64,000 nt of DNA from Leucaena leucocephala (lineage: Eukaryota > Streptophyta > Magnoliopsida > Fabales > Fabaceae): assembly GCA_037074615.1 (NCBI GenBank), contig CM073560.1:9183501-9247500 (forward strand). The letters run 5' to 3'. A program made the translations under genes and the position numbers. The notes beneath the pieces are model-generated. The model had not been told where the DNA came from. It did not search any database and saw only the letters and a program-made list of their open reading frames with translations. This document shows positions 34,942 through 46,370 of the stretch, piece after piece (within the stretch, counting starts at the first letter, position 1; the number at the start of each line of letters is the position of its first letter).

Positions 34942-35733
34942 AACTCTAATAAATTCTTTAATCAAATAAATCCAATCAGGTATGTCTTCGTAAGGATCTT
35001 CTCCAAAGTATTCATCTAATTCTGTTCTCCAAGTATGGGTGGTTAGCAGAATTTCATCCATAATGACTGTCCAATCATCCAGCGTCAATGTATCTGGTTG
35101 GAAGGCTTGATAGGCTTCTCTTACTCTGGTAATAAAATCCTGATAAACTACATAGTCCTGATCCCTTCTTCTGTCTAAAAGTCCTCTAAGACTGTATAGC
35201 TGCTTGGCTAACTCCACGGCTCTCTCAAAGTGCTCTTCACTCATATGCCCTGTTGGTGATAGCTCTATAACTATATATTCCAGATATAACTCTACCATGG
35301 TTAGTCTAGGTCTACTAGGACCTGGGATGTTTGTCTGATCAGGCACTCTGCTAGGTCCTGGGACATCTGGGTTAATTGACTGTCTCAGAGTATGTCCTAC
35401 TGTACCTCAAACCTGGGAATACTGATCATTGGGCTGTCCTGATTATGCTCCCTGATTGGTCTCCATATCTATACCTGCTACAGCTGCGTATATTGTAGTT
35501 ATAGGCATAGCTGGGATAGGTTCTTCCTGTATCCCCTCGGGTGTCCTGGTCGGAATATTGGACCCTACTGCGGAACTAACCTCTTTAGCATCACTAATCA
35601 TAGGATGGATCCACATATCAGAATCACTATCCAGTATCTCTTCCTCCTCCTCTGAGCTATCCAAGATATAGACATCTGGTCTAGGGTCTCCTTGGTTTAC
35701 GGTGGTTTCTGATCTGGTTCTACCTCTAGCCAT
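34933..35733 (-). pseudogene. 267-codon acidic ORF of unknown family, two stops
   Basis: The start MARGRTRSETT lies 94 nt after the PBS, in gag position. Codons 1-96 and the later open stretch 35346-34933 are in one frame, separated only by TAA (codon 97) and TGA, each one C-to-T change from CAA and CGA. Features: basic start; Asp/Glu/Ser run (SSEEEEEILDSDSD) near residues 26-39; a Pro/Gln linker; then a helical, acidic C-terminal domain (LYLEYIVIELSPTGHMSEEH, later WRTELDEYFGEDPYEDIPDW). There is no zinc knuckle, capsid core that I recognise, protease or polymerase. The last codons come from the 3' LTR fragment. Either it is a strongly diverged gag or a captured or novel gene. Confidence 0.55.
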
Positions 35734-35827
35734 CCTGCAAGTATTAACTTAATGTCATTTATGACAGCTTTACTAATAGGTATCTATAGATCATCTATTC
35801 AGAGCATTTTCTAATCCATAATCCTTT

Positions 35828-35839
35828 GCTCTGATACCA
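35828..35839 (-). promoter_or_regulatory. primer binding site, minus strand
   Basis: GCTCTGATACCA on the plus strand, the reverse complement of TGGTATCAGAGC, 3 nt from the LTR end at 35843. Confidence 0.93.
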
Positions 35840-35842
35840 AAA

Positions 35843-38670
35843 TGAAACATCCTTCTTTATATATCTCAAAGTACTCTTGGTATAGCTCTCTTGAAGTGGA
35901 TTATATCTCTCTTGCCAAAAATTCTGGTAGAAAATAACTGTACTGATTCGGTAATTCCCCATGAGAACTACCATTCTACGCAAGTACCCAGAAAAGACTG
36001 GATGAACCGGCTAGGTCCACTCACTTCCAGCCTCCTTAGACAGCACCTACGTACACAGTACTTTGTATAGTCTACTAGCACAACGGTATTTTCTAACAAA
36101 TTTCTTTAAGTCTTAACCTTAAAACCTTGACCTTAATTTTTAAACTTTAACCTTACTCAATTGGAACTATTTTAGAATATTGGAATACCTCTTAACCTCA
36201 AAAACATGAATTTCCAAGAGTTGGGCTTACGGTTACTGTTCACTGCCCCTATTCACTGGGTAATTCCAGATTACAACCTGAACTTTGAAAATTCATAACT
36301 AAATTTAGAAAAATTGTTTTAAGGTGATTCCAATTTATAATGAAATCTATTTCATTTAACTTTGAGATAAAAATATGAAAATGAGATCTTCTTGTCCAGA
36401 TCAAATCAGTTTATTCGTTGAACTTTACTGTTTATTTGGTAAATCTGGAAGTTCCAGTTTTTTTGCCCCATTTTCAAAAAATTATTTCTCCTTGTATACT
36501 TATCCAATTGAGTTTAATTACATATGGATTTAAATCTACATATGTCTACTTTAATCTCACAAAATTTCGAGGAAAAACTCATTCGTTTACTATATAAAAT
36601 TAGCGCATGAACCTCACTGCCTCTGAGTAGTCGTTTTACCTTATTCCAGATTTCAACTCCTAACTTTGAAAAATCATAAAAATTCGAGTTCTTAACCAAA
36701 TTAGGCGTTCTTGGTGTCAATTTAAAGCTATAGATCTTATCTATGTTCGTGCCAAATTTCATATGAAAACTTATCATATAAGTCAATCAAAATACCGATG
36801 GAAGTACACTACCTCATATTGGATTCATGAGTAGCATGCATCATACAAACCAAAACATCATCTTGTAATTAAAGTGCACACTCTTTAAATTATGTACAGT
36901 CATCCATCAACATTTACCCTCTTGCCTTGAGAAGATCCAGCACCTAGAGCATGTTTAATTATATGGAAGGAATGAGATTTCATGGAAATCCCAATAGCAA
37001 GTAATATAAACTATAAGGTTATGCATGTTTGATTGAATGCCTAACATGTTATCATGCAATGGGAGCTAATTCATGCTTATACATAAGCAACTCTAATATG
37101 CATATTGTCATGACATATATTGCAAGGAGTATCACATACTCATATCACATCATCATCATCATCACACAACATTCCATGCTCAACCAAACCTTCATGCATA
37201 ACAAGTAAGCAAAACAATCAAAGCATATAAGTTTATAGTTAGATATTCTTGCTACCTCTTGTAGATCCTTGTTCCTTTCCTTCTTGTAATGGTCTTTCCT
37301 TGCCACAAATGTCAAAACCTAGGCATTACAAGATAATTACCAAATTATAACTCCATTCCAAACAAAATCCAAGTCTAGTTTCAATAAGCTCCCTTTTTTC
37401 AAAAATTCCCATTTTGGTTCCAATGCTTCCCATACTTGTTCCTCCACTTTACCCCCACACATGAGTGAACAGTATCCGTAAGGAATTTTCAACATTATAA
37501 CCTTTAATTCCAATGGTTTCCAAGGTTCAAAACCTTTCCAATCTTACACAAAATCATCATATAAACTCAATGGAAGCATTAAATCATTGAAATTCCATTT
37601 TCTTCTACCATGAACAGTGCAAACCGAAATGGTAAAGTGAAGAACATCAACTTACCTTACTTGCTCTTTCAAGACCCTTGCTTCTTCCTTGCTTTCTTCC
37701 ACTTTCTTTCTCTAGAACTCACTTCTCTCTCTAAAGGAGCTCTTGGGTGTGAGAATGAATGGAAAGGGGGGTATTTATAGCAAAAGTCATGTGCCATTTG
37801 AAGGCCAAGATCACTTTGGAAACTATTTGATCTAATGGTTAAAGGTTTGATCTTGGAATGTCTTTTCACTTTGGCTCATGACCTCACCACTATAACCTCA
37901 CTAGCATGACATCACTTGGGACACCTAAGCTCTCTTCTTGGCGCCATTTTTAGTCCATGTGGGTCCCACCATGTGCAAAATATAATTCTTACTTTATTCT
38001 CTTTTTCTTTATTTCCAAAAATCCATAAATTATTTATTTTTGGACTTGGGCTCCAAGAAAACTTTTGGGCCTTATTGGGCTAGCCTAGGATGACATGTTG
38101 GGTCTCTTTTAGGTCCAATAGCTAATTGGCCCAAATCCCAATGTATTTTCCTTATACCGATATCCATAAATTACCCTAATCTTAGCATAAATGCTAAACA
38201 CCTCTTTTAATTGTTCTAACATTTTTATAAATTCATTATAATATAAAATGAATTCTTTACAAAGTTTCATAATTTTCTGAGCCCCAGAAGTCCTGTTAAA
38301 AATTACATACGTTTCCTTTAACCCTTTATCGGTGTCCTTTTTCACCGTAAATTCCTTAATTAATTCTACAGGACTCCTTTTTGACTTCTGTCAACTCCAT
38401 AAATTCTCATATTAATTATAATAATTTACTATCCAATTTTCTCTGATATCCATCCATTGTGTGAAATGACCAAAATGCCCTCCATTTACTTCTGGTTTCT
38501 TAGGGCATCACAGTGTCATTTTCGTAATTTTGTACTTTGGCTTTTAGACTTTCTTTCTCTTCCAATTAATCCTTTTCTTTACATAAATATGGCCACATCT
38601 TTTCCAAAAATATCATATATTTCATTTAACCTGTATATACAACTTTAGTACCGAAATTAGGGATGTTACA
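35843..38670 (-). mobile_element. 5' LTR of the 4-kb element
   Basis: Minus strand TGTAACATCCCTAATTTCGG to GGATGTTTCA, 2,828 bp, closely related to the solo LTR at 57024-60292 and to the LTR start at 63564. TATA box on the minus strand at 37772-37779. No real ORF inside. Confidence 0.92.
37772..37779 (-). promoter_or_regulatory. LTR TATA box
   Basis: Minus-strand TATAAATACCCCCC. Confidence 0.6.
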
Positions 38671-38675
38671 TATTC

Positions 38676-39273
38676 TAATAGATATTTTTTTGGAAATTTC
38701 AAACTTTTGATGTAAAGTTATTAGTAAAGTTGAATGAATGAAGTTTCTTGTTCTCATGATGATATGGTGTTCTTTTATTTTTCAAAAACAAAAAAATACA
38801 ACAGATTGAAACTGGACATGGCAATGTCAGTTGTAGATTAATATTTCATCCGGTGTAGATTAATATTTTACACCAGTTGTAAAAGTGATAGGTGTAGAAT
38901 ATAATGTCCAATTTAGAAAAAGTTATTTCTACATCGGTGTTCCATTTTATCCAGTGTAGATTTGCTTACAAAATACACTTTAATTTATTGGAAACCCCCT
39001 TCGCGCCTCCCATCTCTCATTTTTTACTGGTTCTCACGTTTAAGTCTTATCGACCCTTCACAGCTGATGAGTTTTATTTTAAACTCCTTGTCTCGAGAAC
39101 TAAAAATTTATGCACTACTGGCGGTAGCTTTTGCTGTTATTTACTGGATTCATTCATTTACTTGTTTCATTTGGTGAGTTCTTCCACTTATGCGTGATAT
39201 ATTATCTCCCATAATTAGCTGCAAGCTAGGTTTTCATGTTTTTGTTTTTCTAGTTTCTTAGTCTTCCACAAAT
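38676..39273 (+). other. CACTA sequence upstream of TNP2
   Basis: Contains further subterminal-type motifs ('ccggtgtagatt', 'acaccagttgtaaaagtg', 38850-38900) and then a CT-rich leader before the TNP2 start codon. The ORFs at 38904 and 38962 show no family features. Confidence 0.5.
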
Positions 39274-42137
39274 ATGGATCTTAGTTAGATAAATACTAAA
39301 TGAACAAGCATTGAGTATGCTGAGGGGGTGAAGGAGTTTTTAGATTTTGCTAAACAAAATGGTGATAATGACAATAGAAGGTTTTATTGTCCTTATGTGA
39401 GTTGTTTGAATGAGAGAAAAGAAAGTCCTGCAGATATGTACACTCATCTAATTTTGAGGGGTTTTGCAAGAGTTACACAGTATGGGTATGGCATGGTGAA
39501 CCTGTGGAAAGGTCGAGTGCATCTAAACAGTTGGAACAGACCTTTGATGATGACATGGATACTGATGATCGGGTAGAGGACATGATTCGTGATGTTGGAG
39601 AAGATGCTTTTATGCGGTCGCATATGGTAATATGTGCAATGATGCAAAAAAATCTCTATACCTAGGGTATAGAAAATACAACCTGTTGAATACGGTGTTG
39701 AGATTGGTAAGTATGAAAGTACAGCATGGGTGGAGTGATAGAGGTTTTTCAGAATTGCTTGAGTTGTTGCAAGACATATTTCCAGAAGAAAATGTCTTAC
39801 CCAAATGCTACTATGATGCTAAGAAAATAATATGTCCTTTAGGCATGCAGTATAGAAAGATTGATGCATGCCCAAATGATGCATATTATACTAGAAAGAT
39901 TTTGAAGATGAGAAGTGTCCAATATCAAACAAGTCTCTTGCAATGGTGTTATGGTATCTTCCAATTATACCAAGGTTTAAGTGCCTCTTTGGTAATGAAG
40001 ATGATGCAAAGAAAATGTTATGGCATGAGACTGAAATAATTTATGATGGAAAGCTTCGTCATCCTGCTGATTCTTTATAGTGAAAGAAGATTGATGAATT
40101 ATTTCCTGTGTTCGGGTATGAACCACGAAACCTAAGGCTTGGACTTAGTACAGATGGCATGAACCCATATGGTAGCCTTAGTAGTATACATAGTTCATGG
40201 CTTGGCCTCTTGGTGATTTACAACCTATCTCCATTGTTGTGTATGAAACGCAAGTATGTAATGTTGTCTATGTTGGTCTTAGGATCGAAACAACCGATAA
40301 ATGACATAGACGTTTACCTAAGATCCTTGATCAAAGATTTGAAGAAGCTATGGGAAGGTGTGGATGTTTTTGATGCGATTAAGAAGGAGGTCTTCAATAT
40401 GCGGGCCATGATCTTTTTTGTACAATTAATGACTTTCCTGCATACGTGAATGTGTCAGGGTATAGTGTTAAGGGCCATAAAGCATGTCCGATTTGTGAGG
40501 AAGGGACTTGCTACTATCAACTTCGTCACGAAATAAAGACAATATACCTAGGTTATAGGAGATTTCTAAGACAAGGCCACTTATACCGTCGACTGAAGAA
40601 AAAAAAATTTGGCGACTAAGAATTTGAAAATGCTCCGGAGCCATTGACTGGAGAACAAGTTTATGAAAGGGTCAAAGACATCAATGTTACCTTTGGGAAG
40701 ACTGCCAAGAAAAGTGAGAAAAATATATGGAAAAAAAGATTTATCTTCTTTGAGCTTCCATATTGGCAACATCTTCTTATAAGGCACTGTATTGATGTCA
40801 TGCGTGTGGAGAAAAATGTGTGTGATAGCATTGTTGGAACACTTCTCAACATAAAATACAGTTCCAAAGATGGTTTGAAGGCAAGATTAGATTTGAAAGA
40901 AATGAGAATACGTGAGGATTTACATCCAAGGCCAGATGGTGAGGGGAGTTACTGCGTTGAAGAGACTAATATTTTGTCCAAGGATGAGAGAAGAAGTATT
41001 TGTGAGTGTTTGCAAGGAATCAAAGTTTCCTCTGAGTAATCATCTAATCTTAAGAAATTGTGTCGATGAAAGATTTGAAATTATTAGGCCAAAAGTCATT
41101 GTCATGTCTTGATGCAACAATTACTCCCAGTGGCTGTTCGATGAATCTTTCAAGATGTTTTGAAACACATTGAACCCGACTTTGCCTTTTCTTGAATGTT
41201 ATATGTGGCAAAGTCTTTGAGACTGAAAAGTTGGATGAATTAGAGCATGAGGATTATATTATTTTGTGCCATCTTGAAAAATTATTTCTTCCTGGCTTTT
41301 TTGACATCATGGTACACCTCATCGTTCATCTAGTTCGAGAGATAAAACTGTGTGGCCTTGTATACTTACGATGGATGTACCCATTTGAAAGATACATGAA
41401 AATCCTTAAAGGGTATATGAAGAATCCAAATCGCCCTGAAGCATCCATTGTTCAAAAATATGTTTTCGAAGAAGCTATAGATTTTTGTTAATACTACTTT
41501 TTGAAAGTAAGACTAACTGGTCTCCTTAAACCCCGTGCCAAACAGGGGGTCAACGCAGAATTTACAGCAAATACACTTACACATCTTGAATAACATTGAT
41601 GAAGTTCAAGACTATATAATTATTCATAAAGAGCTTGTTCGAAAAAAAAATAATAGAATGACAGAGCAAAAGATGATTAGAGAACACAATAAATCTTTTG
41701 CACATTGGTTCAAACAGAAGGTTGAAACTGAGGATTGTGTATCTGATACAGTTAGATGGTTGGCATATGGTCTAAAATTTCATGTGATATGTTGGAATTC
41801 ATTTGATATCAACGGGTATTCCTTTTACACGAAGACCCTTGATGATAAAAGTAGCGTGCAAAATAGCGGGGTTATGTTAATGGCCGAGGCTATGCATTTC
41901 TCTAGTTCAAAAGACACTAATCCTAAATTAGCAACCATCCCTTATTACGGTGTAATTGAAGAGATTTGGGAGGTGGACTACTCCAAATTCACAGTTCCGG
42001 TGTTCAAATGCAAGTGGGCTAATGTAAACAACGGTGTTATGGTATATCAGTTAGGATTTACATTAGTTAATTTGAATAGTACAAGTTTTGGGGATGAGCC
42101 TTTTATTATGGCAGACCAAGCAAAGCAAGTGTTCTAA
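39274..42137 (+). pseudogene. tnp2: CACTA TNP2-type transposase, broken
   Basis: ATG 39274 begins MDLS*INTK*TSIEYAEGV. The two stops, at codons 5 and 10, are one transition each from the Trp and Arg of the usual MDRSW..R start. Domain order is complete: transposase-associated zinc-finger-like domain (FYCPYVSCLNERKE, 39370-39470), TNP2 catalytic region (ELLELLQDIFPEENVLP near 39760; ACPNDAYYTRK; LGLSTDGMNPYG at about 40140-40175, with the Asp codon near 40153; KQPINDIDVYLRSL), the GEQVYERVKDINVTFGK region (40650), the DUF4218 region (LCHLEKLFLPGFFDIMVHL and YPFERYMKILKGYMKNPNRP, 41250-41440) and the DUF4216 region (VFKCKWANVNNGV, DEPFIMADQAKQVF, to 42137). Several frameshifts separate these blocks. 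It would have cut and joined the CACTA ends. Confidence 0.95.
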
Positions 42138-42532
42138 ATCACTGATCCGACAAATAAAAGATTGTATGTCGCTCTCCAAGGAAAAAGGATTATTGACGAC
42201 GATGATTCTATTTGGGAGACCCCCTTTTTTCAGTGGGTTTACCAAAATTGAATAAAGAAGAAGTGGATTCTGATTGATTTGGATATGAGTGTTTTATGTT
42301 TTTGATTGATTTGTATGATGATTCTATTTTTTATGATTGCATATATATTTTTGATGTAATAATAACACAAGTTTCTTGATTTGATTGCATATATATCTGT
42401 TGTAACTTCAAGGGATAGGGTGATATAAGAGTTTGTGGAAAAAAATAACATCAATATTTAAACCGGTCGTAAATGTTAGTAAGGTGTAAAAACCTCTAAG
42501 TGGTATTTTTGTAAATAAGTAGTTAACAATTT
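42138..42532. other. TNP2 3' flank and spacer
   Basis: AT-rich 3' untranslated-like sequence, then one subterminal-type motif block (aaaccggtcgtaaatg, 42460-42490) between the two CACTA genes. No ORF. Confidence 0.5.
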
Positions 42533-42723
42533 ATACCGATTGTTTTTTTATTCGGTGTAAAATATGATATGAAAACATCTTTTTTACATATGGCAAGTAT
42601 CAATTTATTGACCAAGCTACTTGGGAAGAATTTGTTAGGATTCGAACTACGCCAGAAGCTATGGTGAGTTGATGCAAATGTCCTGCAAATGCATTTCCCA
42701 TGTTTCTTCCTTGTGTATGTGTT
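42533..42723 (+). repeat. 191-bp direct repeat, copy 1 (carries a CACTA exon)
   Basis: Matches 43256-43446 without gaps and with 7 differences, all transitions. It contains the exon KYQFIDQATWEEFVRIRTTP, ending EAM before a GTGAGT donor site. Confidence 0.93.
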
Positions 42724-43255
42724 AGAAGAGGATCAGACCAAGTGGATCAAAAATAGCGTATAGAAAGGAAAATGGTCTTTTTAGTACAGTACGATCGATC
42801 AAGCCATTCGATAAAGTCTTTTCGCTAGGCTAGGTCTTTCTCAAATTCTATTAGAGCGGGTCTTTCCAATGAATGCTTTTCCTTTTGCCTTTTTTTGTGC
42901 ATCCCATGTCTTTCTTGGTTGGTAAACCTAACCAGAGATTTATAATCCGTCTTCCTGATTTGGGAGAGCAAGCAATAAAAAGAAAGTCTCTCCTTTTGGG
43001 AGCAAGCAGTCAAATAATGAATCAATATGACACGCATCTTTTTATTTGATGAAAGCAGTCTGAATTCTTCCAGTGATACATCTTTGACTCCAAGTCAATC
43101 CACGACGACTATTAGCAATTATAGTCTGCAATCGTCCGGTACACAGAGTTCTACTATTGGTATTTATGAGGATCATCCGGTTCTTAACCCGAATAGTGAG
43201 CGTGTAGTCGAGCTACAACGGGAGATCAGAAAGAGGTTTGAACAAGTGGTTCAAA
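42724..43255 (+). other. foreign, mitochondrial-looking insert (possible NUMT, atp6 presequence region)
   Basis: These 532 bp lie between the two 191-bp repeats and are less AT-rich than their surroundings. The style (gcgggtctttccaatgaatg; 'gggagcaagcagtcaaat') is that of plant mitochondrial non-coding DNA. They end in an open frame (from about 43027, MTRIFLFDESSLNSSSD to ELQREIRKRFEQVVQNTD) that I associate, from memory, with the variable N-terminal presequence of plant mitochondrial ATP6. The frame runs out into CACTA sequence at 43256. No CACTA family has such a block here. The mitochondrial origin is a reasoned guess; the fact that it is an insertion is clear. Confidence 0.5.
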
Positions 43256-43446
43256 ATACCGATTGTTTTTTTATTCGGTGTAAAATATGATATGAAAATG
43301 TCCTTTTTACATGCGGCAAGTATCAATTCATTGACCAAGCTACTTGGGAAGAATTTGTTAGGATTCGAACTACGCCAGAAGCTATGGTGAGTTGATGCAA
43401 ATGTCCTGTAAATGCATTTCCCATGTTTCTTCCTTGTGTATGTGTT
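43256..43446 (+). repeat. 191-bp direct repeat, copy 2 (carries a CACTA exon)
   Basis: Second copy of 42533-42723, continuous with the next exons of the CACTA second gene, so this is the copy in native context on the right. Confidence 0.93.
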
Positions 43447-45688
43447 GTTGGCAGCAAATGCAAACGTATCAGATTATCATTTGTCTTGATTTGTAGGAAA
43501 AAAGAGAAAAAGCTATTGAACATGCTCTCAAGAATGATTGCCAGCACACAATGTCTCGAGGAGGTTACGCGAAGGCTGAAAGAGACTTGTTGGGGGCTAA
43601 GAAGAAGAGGCTAGAAGAAAATTCTGAGGATCCTAGTGTTAGTCTTGCTCCTCCATCTTCAATACGTCTTGAAGATAAATGGTTGTATACTCACCAAACA
43701 AGGAGCAGAACATATACAAGCGATCACGCTCGCATGATTACGGAAAAAATTATAAGTACTACTTCTATTATTTTGTTTTAGTAGATTAATTATATTATTT
43801 CTTATGTTTGTTCTTTATGTGTTATAGTCATGTCTTAAAGAACAAGAGGCCCATGAATCCTTCAAGTCGGATGGTAGGAATGACATCTTGACTGTTGCTA
43901 TAGGCAAACAAGAGCATGGGGGCTGTGTCAGAGGAGTTAGAGGAGGTGTGGGCATAAGAGATTACTTTGGAGTATCTCAACGATATTCCACACATTTGGT
44001 GCCGAGGGCAGAGTTGGAATCGTTGTTATCCACCATTAAGGCAGAAGCTAAGGCAGAGGTTTGGGCAGAGGCTAGGCCATAGGAAGAAGCTTTATTTGAG
44101 GCACGATTACAAGAGGGGTTGGCAAAGCTCAAGGAAGAAATGTTGTCCATGATGATATCAAGACAACAGGAGCGAAGTGCCCCCCAAACGCTCTCACATG
44201 CAGCCCTCCATAGCATTAAAGGGAGCTATTGCATGGCCTCTTTGGTGTCTGAGGATGCTGAACCTTGTGACCTATATGTGGAGGATCCAATTAGACATTA
44301 GTGGCACATGGTTTCTTCCATAGCTTAGGAGCAACTGTCCACCACATCCAAATTCAGGAAGATCAATTAAGGGTGACAGTTGAAGATGTGATAATTGAAG
44401 ATGCTCTTGTCCCAATTCCCACTGATGAGGTGAAGACAATAATGCAAGCAAAGGGGAATTTCATATTATGGCCAAAGCATCTTGTTTTGGATAATGTCGC
44501 GTCATCCCCGAGCCAACTTCCCACACCTCCCAATTTGAGTGCCATACAACGTGTCATCCGATTGGCAAATGACAAAATGTTCCATATGGATGCGTTGCCT
44601 ATGGATTCAGTTGTGGGTGACGCGGGGGCTCTAGCCTTTCTTGACCATACGGATGTGAAATCTCTTCTCACTCGTGGGGATGAATTGACCCCAGGTGCAT
44701 CCAAGTATTTTTTATGTAAGTCTAATTTAAATGTAAATATATGTAATAACAAAATTCAACTCTTATAACTAACGTCGTGTTTGCATTAACTGTGGGTACA
44801 TGCAAGCTGAGTTGGTTTCCAAGGGCAAACAAGGTAAGTTTGGATTCCTATGCTCAATTCAAATTTATACAAAAGGGACCTCTCAAGCTTTGCGACTTCA
44901 ATACATAACAAGGAGGCTCGGTCAAACTGAAATTGATTGTTTCTTCGCACAATATATGCAAGAGTAAGAATAATAATATTTCATTTTATTTCATACAAGT
45001 TTTTCCTTTGCTTAATGATAATACTCATTCTTTTTTAATTAATTTCTACAATAATAATTGGCAATTGGTCATCATATGTAAGCACAATTATAAAGTTTTC
45101 TTCTTATACTCCCTTCATTACAAGCCAGGGGCTGATGTCAAGAAGATTATGAACTCGTGAGTTTTCTTTTATACAGAACGATGGTCTTTGTAATATATAT
45201 GGTCTTTGTAATAAATGGGTTACTAACTTTATAACTTTGGTTATAGGGCTATGAAGACGTTCATAATTGTCAAGGGTCTTAAGCACGCCAACTCGGTGAG
45301 GGACCCTGAATGGATCATATCGAAGGTAATTAAACTATTAAGTCTTATGCTCCATATTTTTCTCTTGAAAAATAATTGTTATCATGTTAATATTATAGAG
45401 TCGAAGGCAGCCCAGAGAAAGCAACTTGTGCGGCTTTTACATGGTTAGACACATGATCAATATTATCTTGTCAAATAGGACTGACCTAATTGAGGAGGTA
45501 AAATTGTGTTTCCTAATAATGTCATATTTCTTGTCAATTTAATATATACTAGTAATGACTTAATTTCTTTAATTTTAATTTGATATTTCTGATGTTTGAT
45601 CAATCTGACCCATTTTCTAAACAAGATATTGAGGAGATGCGCAATCTTTGGGCTGAGTTTTTTGTTCAATTCATTCCTTCTCAATAGT
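43304..45688 (+). pseudogene. CACTA second gene: Transposase_24-like plus Ulp1/C48-like protease
   Basis: The exons follow each other with plausible splice sites: YQFIDQATWEEFVRI (43321), then KNDCQHTMSRGGYAKAERDL (43532 onward), then DILTVAIGKQEHGGCVRG (43880), VRGGVGIRDYF, an Ala/Glu coiled region, CDLYVEDPIRH (44270) and a conserved LVPIPTDEV..GNFILWPKHL block (44400-44490). The C-terminal part reads FGFLCSIQIYTKGTSQ (44840), NNWQLVIICKHNYKVFFLYS (45055), and QPRESNLCGFYMVRHM (45408) with the catalytic-type Gln and Cys, ending EEMRNLWAEFFVQFIPSQ at 45688. In Ulp1/C48 enzymes His precedes the Trp and Asp stands in LDSLH; here they are Asn and Tyr. Stops (44082, 44301) also break it. Such proteins accompany TNP2 in many CACTA elements; the cysteine-protease domain is seen in some. 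Confidence 0.8.
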
Positions 45689-45879
45689 ATTTTTGTTTCA
45701 ATGAATACATTCTTTTATTTTTCTCCTCAAATTGTTGAATTTTTGTATTCAATTTTATTAAATGAATAATATATATAATGAGCAATTGAATTTTATCTCT
45801 GCTGCTGTCTCTTTGAGTTGTATATTTGGAAGCTTTAGGGGATAGGGTAATGAAACATTGAATGGGCGATTTTTAAACC

Positions 45880-46341
45880 TACATTTAAACCGGACAAAAA
45901 TTACCGGCAGGTGTAAAAGTAATATTCATATAAATATTAAAACATCTACACCGGTTGTGCTAATTGTAAGGTGTAAAAATGACTAATCTACACCTGTCAT
46001 GAACACAACCGGTATAGAAAATAGCATAATTTACACCGGTCATTAAAACAACCGGTGTAGAAAATAGCATAATCTACACCGGTCATTAACACGACAGGTG
46101 TGGAAAATAGCCTAAGCTAAACTGGACATATAAACAAACTAGATGTAAAAAATTCATTAATCTACAGCTGACGTTCACATAACAGTGTAGAAAATCTATT
46201 CATCTACACAGATTTTCCTTGAATTCCGCTTAGAATGTCTCACTTTCTACACCGGATATCTGACCGATTTAGAATGTCTCACTTTCTACATAGTATGTTT
46301 CTACACCAGTTCTTTGTCCGGAGTAGAATGCCATTTTGAAC
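45880..46341 (-). repeat. CACTA right subterminal repeat array
   Basis: At least ten variants of the motif acaccggt/accggtgta in both orientations within 460 bp (for example near 45950, 46010, 46035, 46055, 46078), spaced about 20-35 bp. This is the expected binding array for the element's own DNA-binding protein. Confidence 0.9.
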
Positions 46342-46370
46342 CGATTTAGAAAGCCTTTTTTGCAGTAGTG
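46342..46370 (-). repeat. CACTA right terminal inverted repeat
   Basis: Ends ..TTTGCAGTAGTG on the plus strand; pairs with 33768-33796 at 22/29 positions. Confidence 0.9.

Larger units (their letters stand above)
34670..38670 (-). mobile_element. 4-kb non-autonomous LTR element, TSD TATTC
   Basis: It is bounded by TGAAACATCC (34670) and ..GGGATGTTACA (38670) and flanked by perfect TATTC at 34665-34669 and 38671-38675. Minus-strand order: complete 5' LTR (38670-35843), PBS (35839-35828), one ORF (35733-34933), then only the last ~272 bp of the 3' LTR (34941-34670). Both outer termini and the TSD are intact although most of the 3' LTR is missing. The deletion joint at ~34941 gives the ORF its last codons. 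Confidence 0.93.
33768..46370 (+). mobile_element. CACTA (En/Spm) DNA transposon, 12.6 kb
   Basis: Left terminus CACTACTACCAAATAG and right terminus (reverse complement) CACTACTGCAAAAAAG match at 22 of 29 positions. The flanks CTT and TTT give a 2/3 match to the expected 3-bp TSD, and the MULE repeat unit rejoins across them. Subterminal 'acaccggt' repeats lie at both ends. Cargo, in order: a small ORF, a 4-kb LTR element, a TNP2 transposase and a second gene with Transposase_24-like and C48-like regions. All main genes are broken, so it is an immobile former autonomous copy. Confidence 0.95.
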
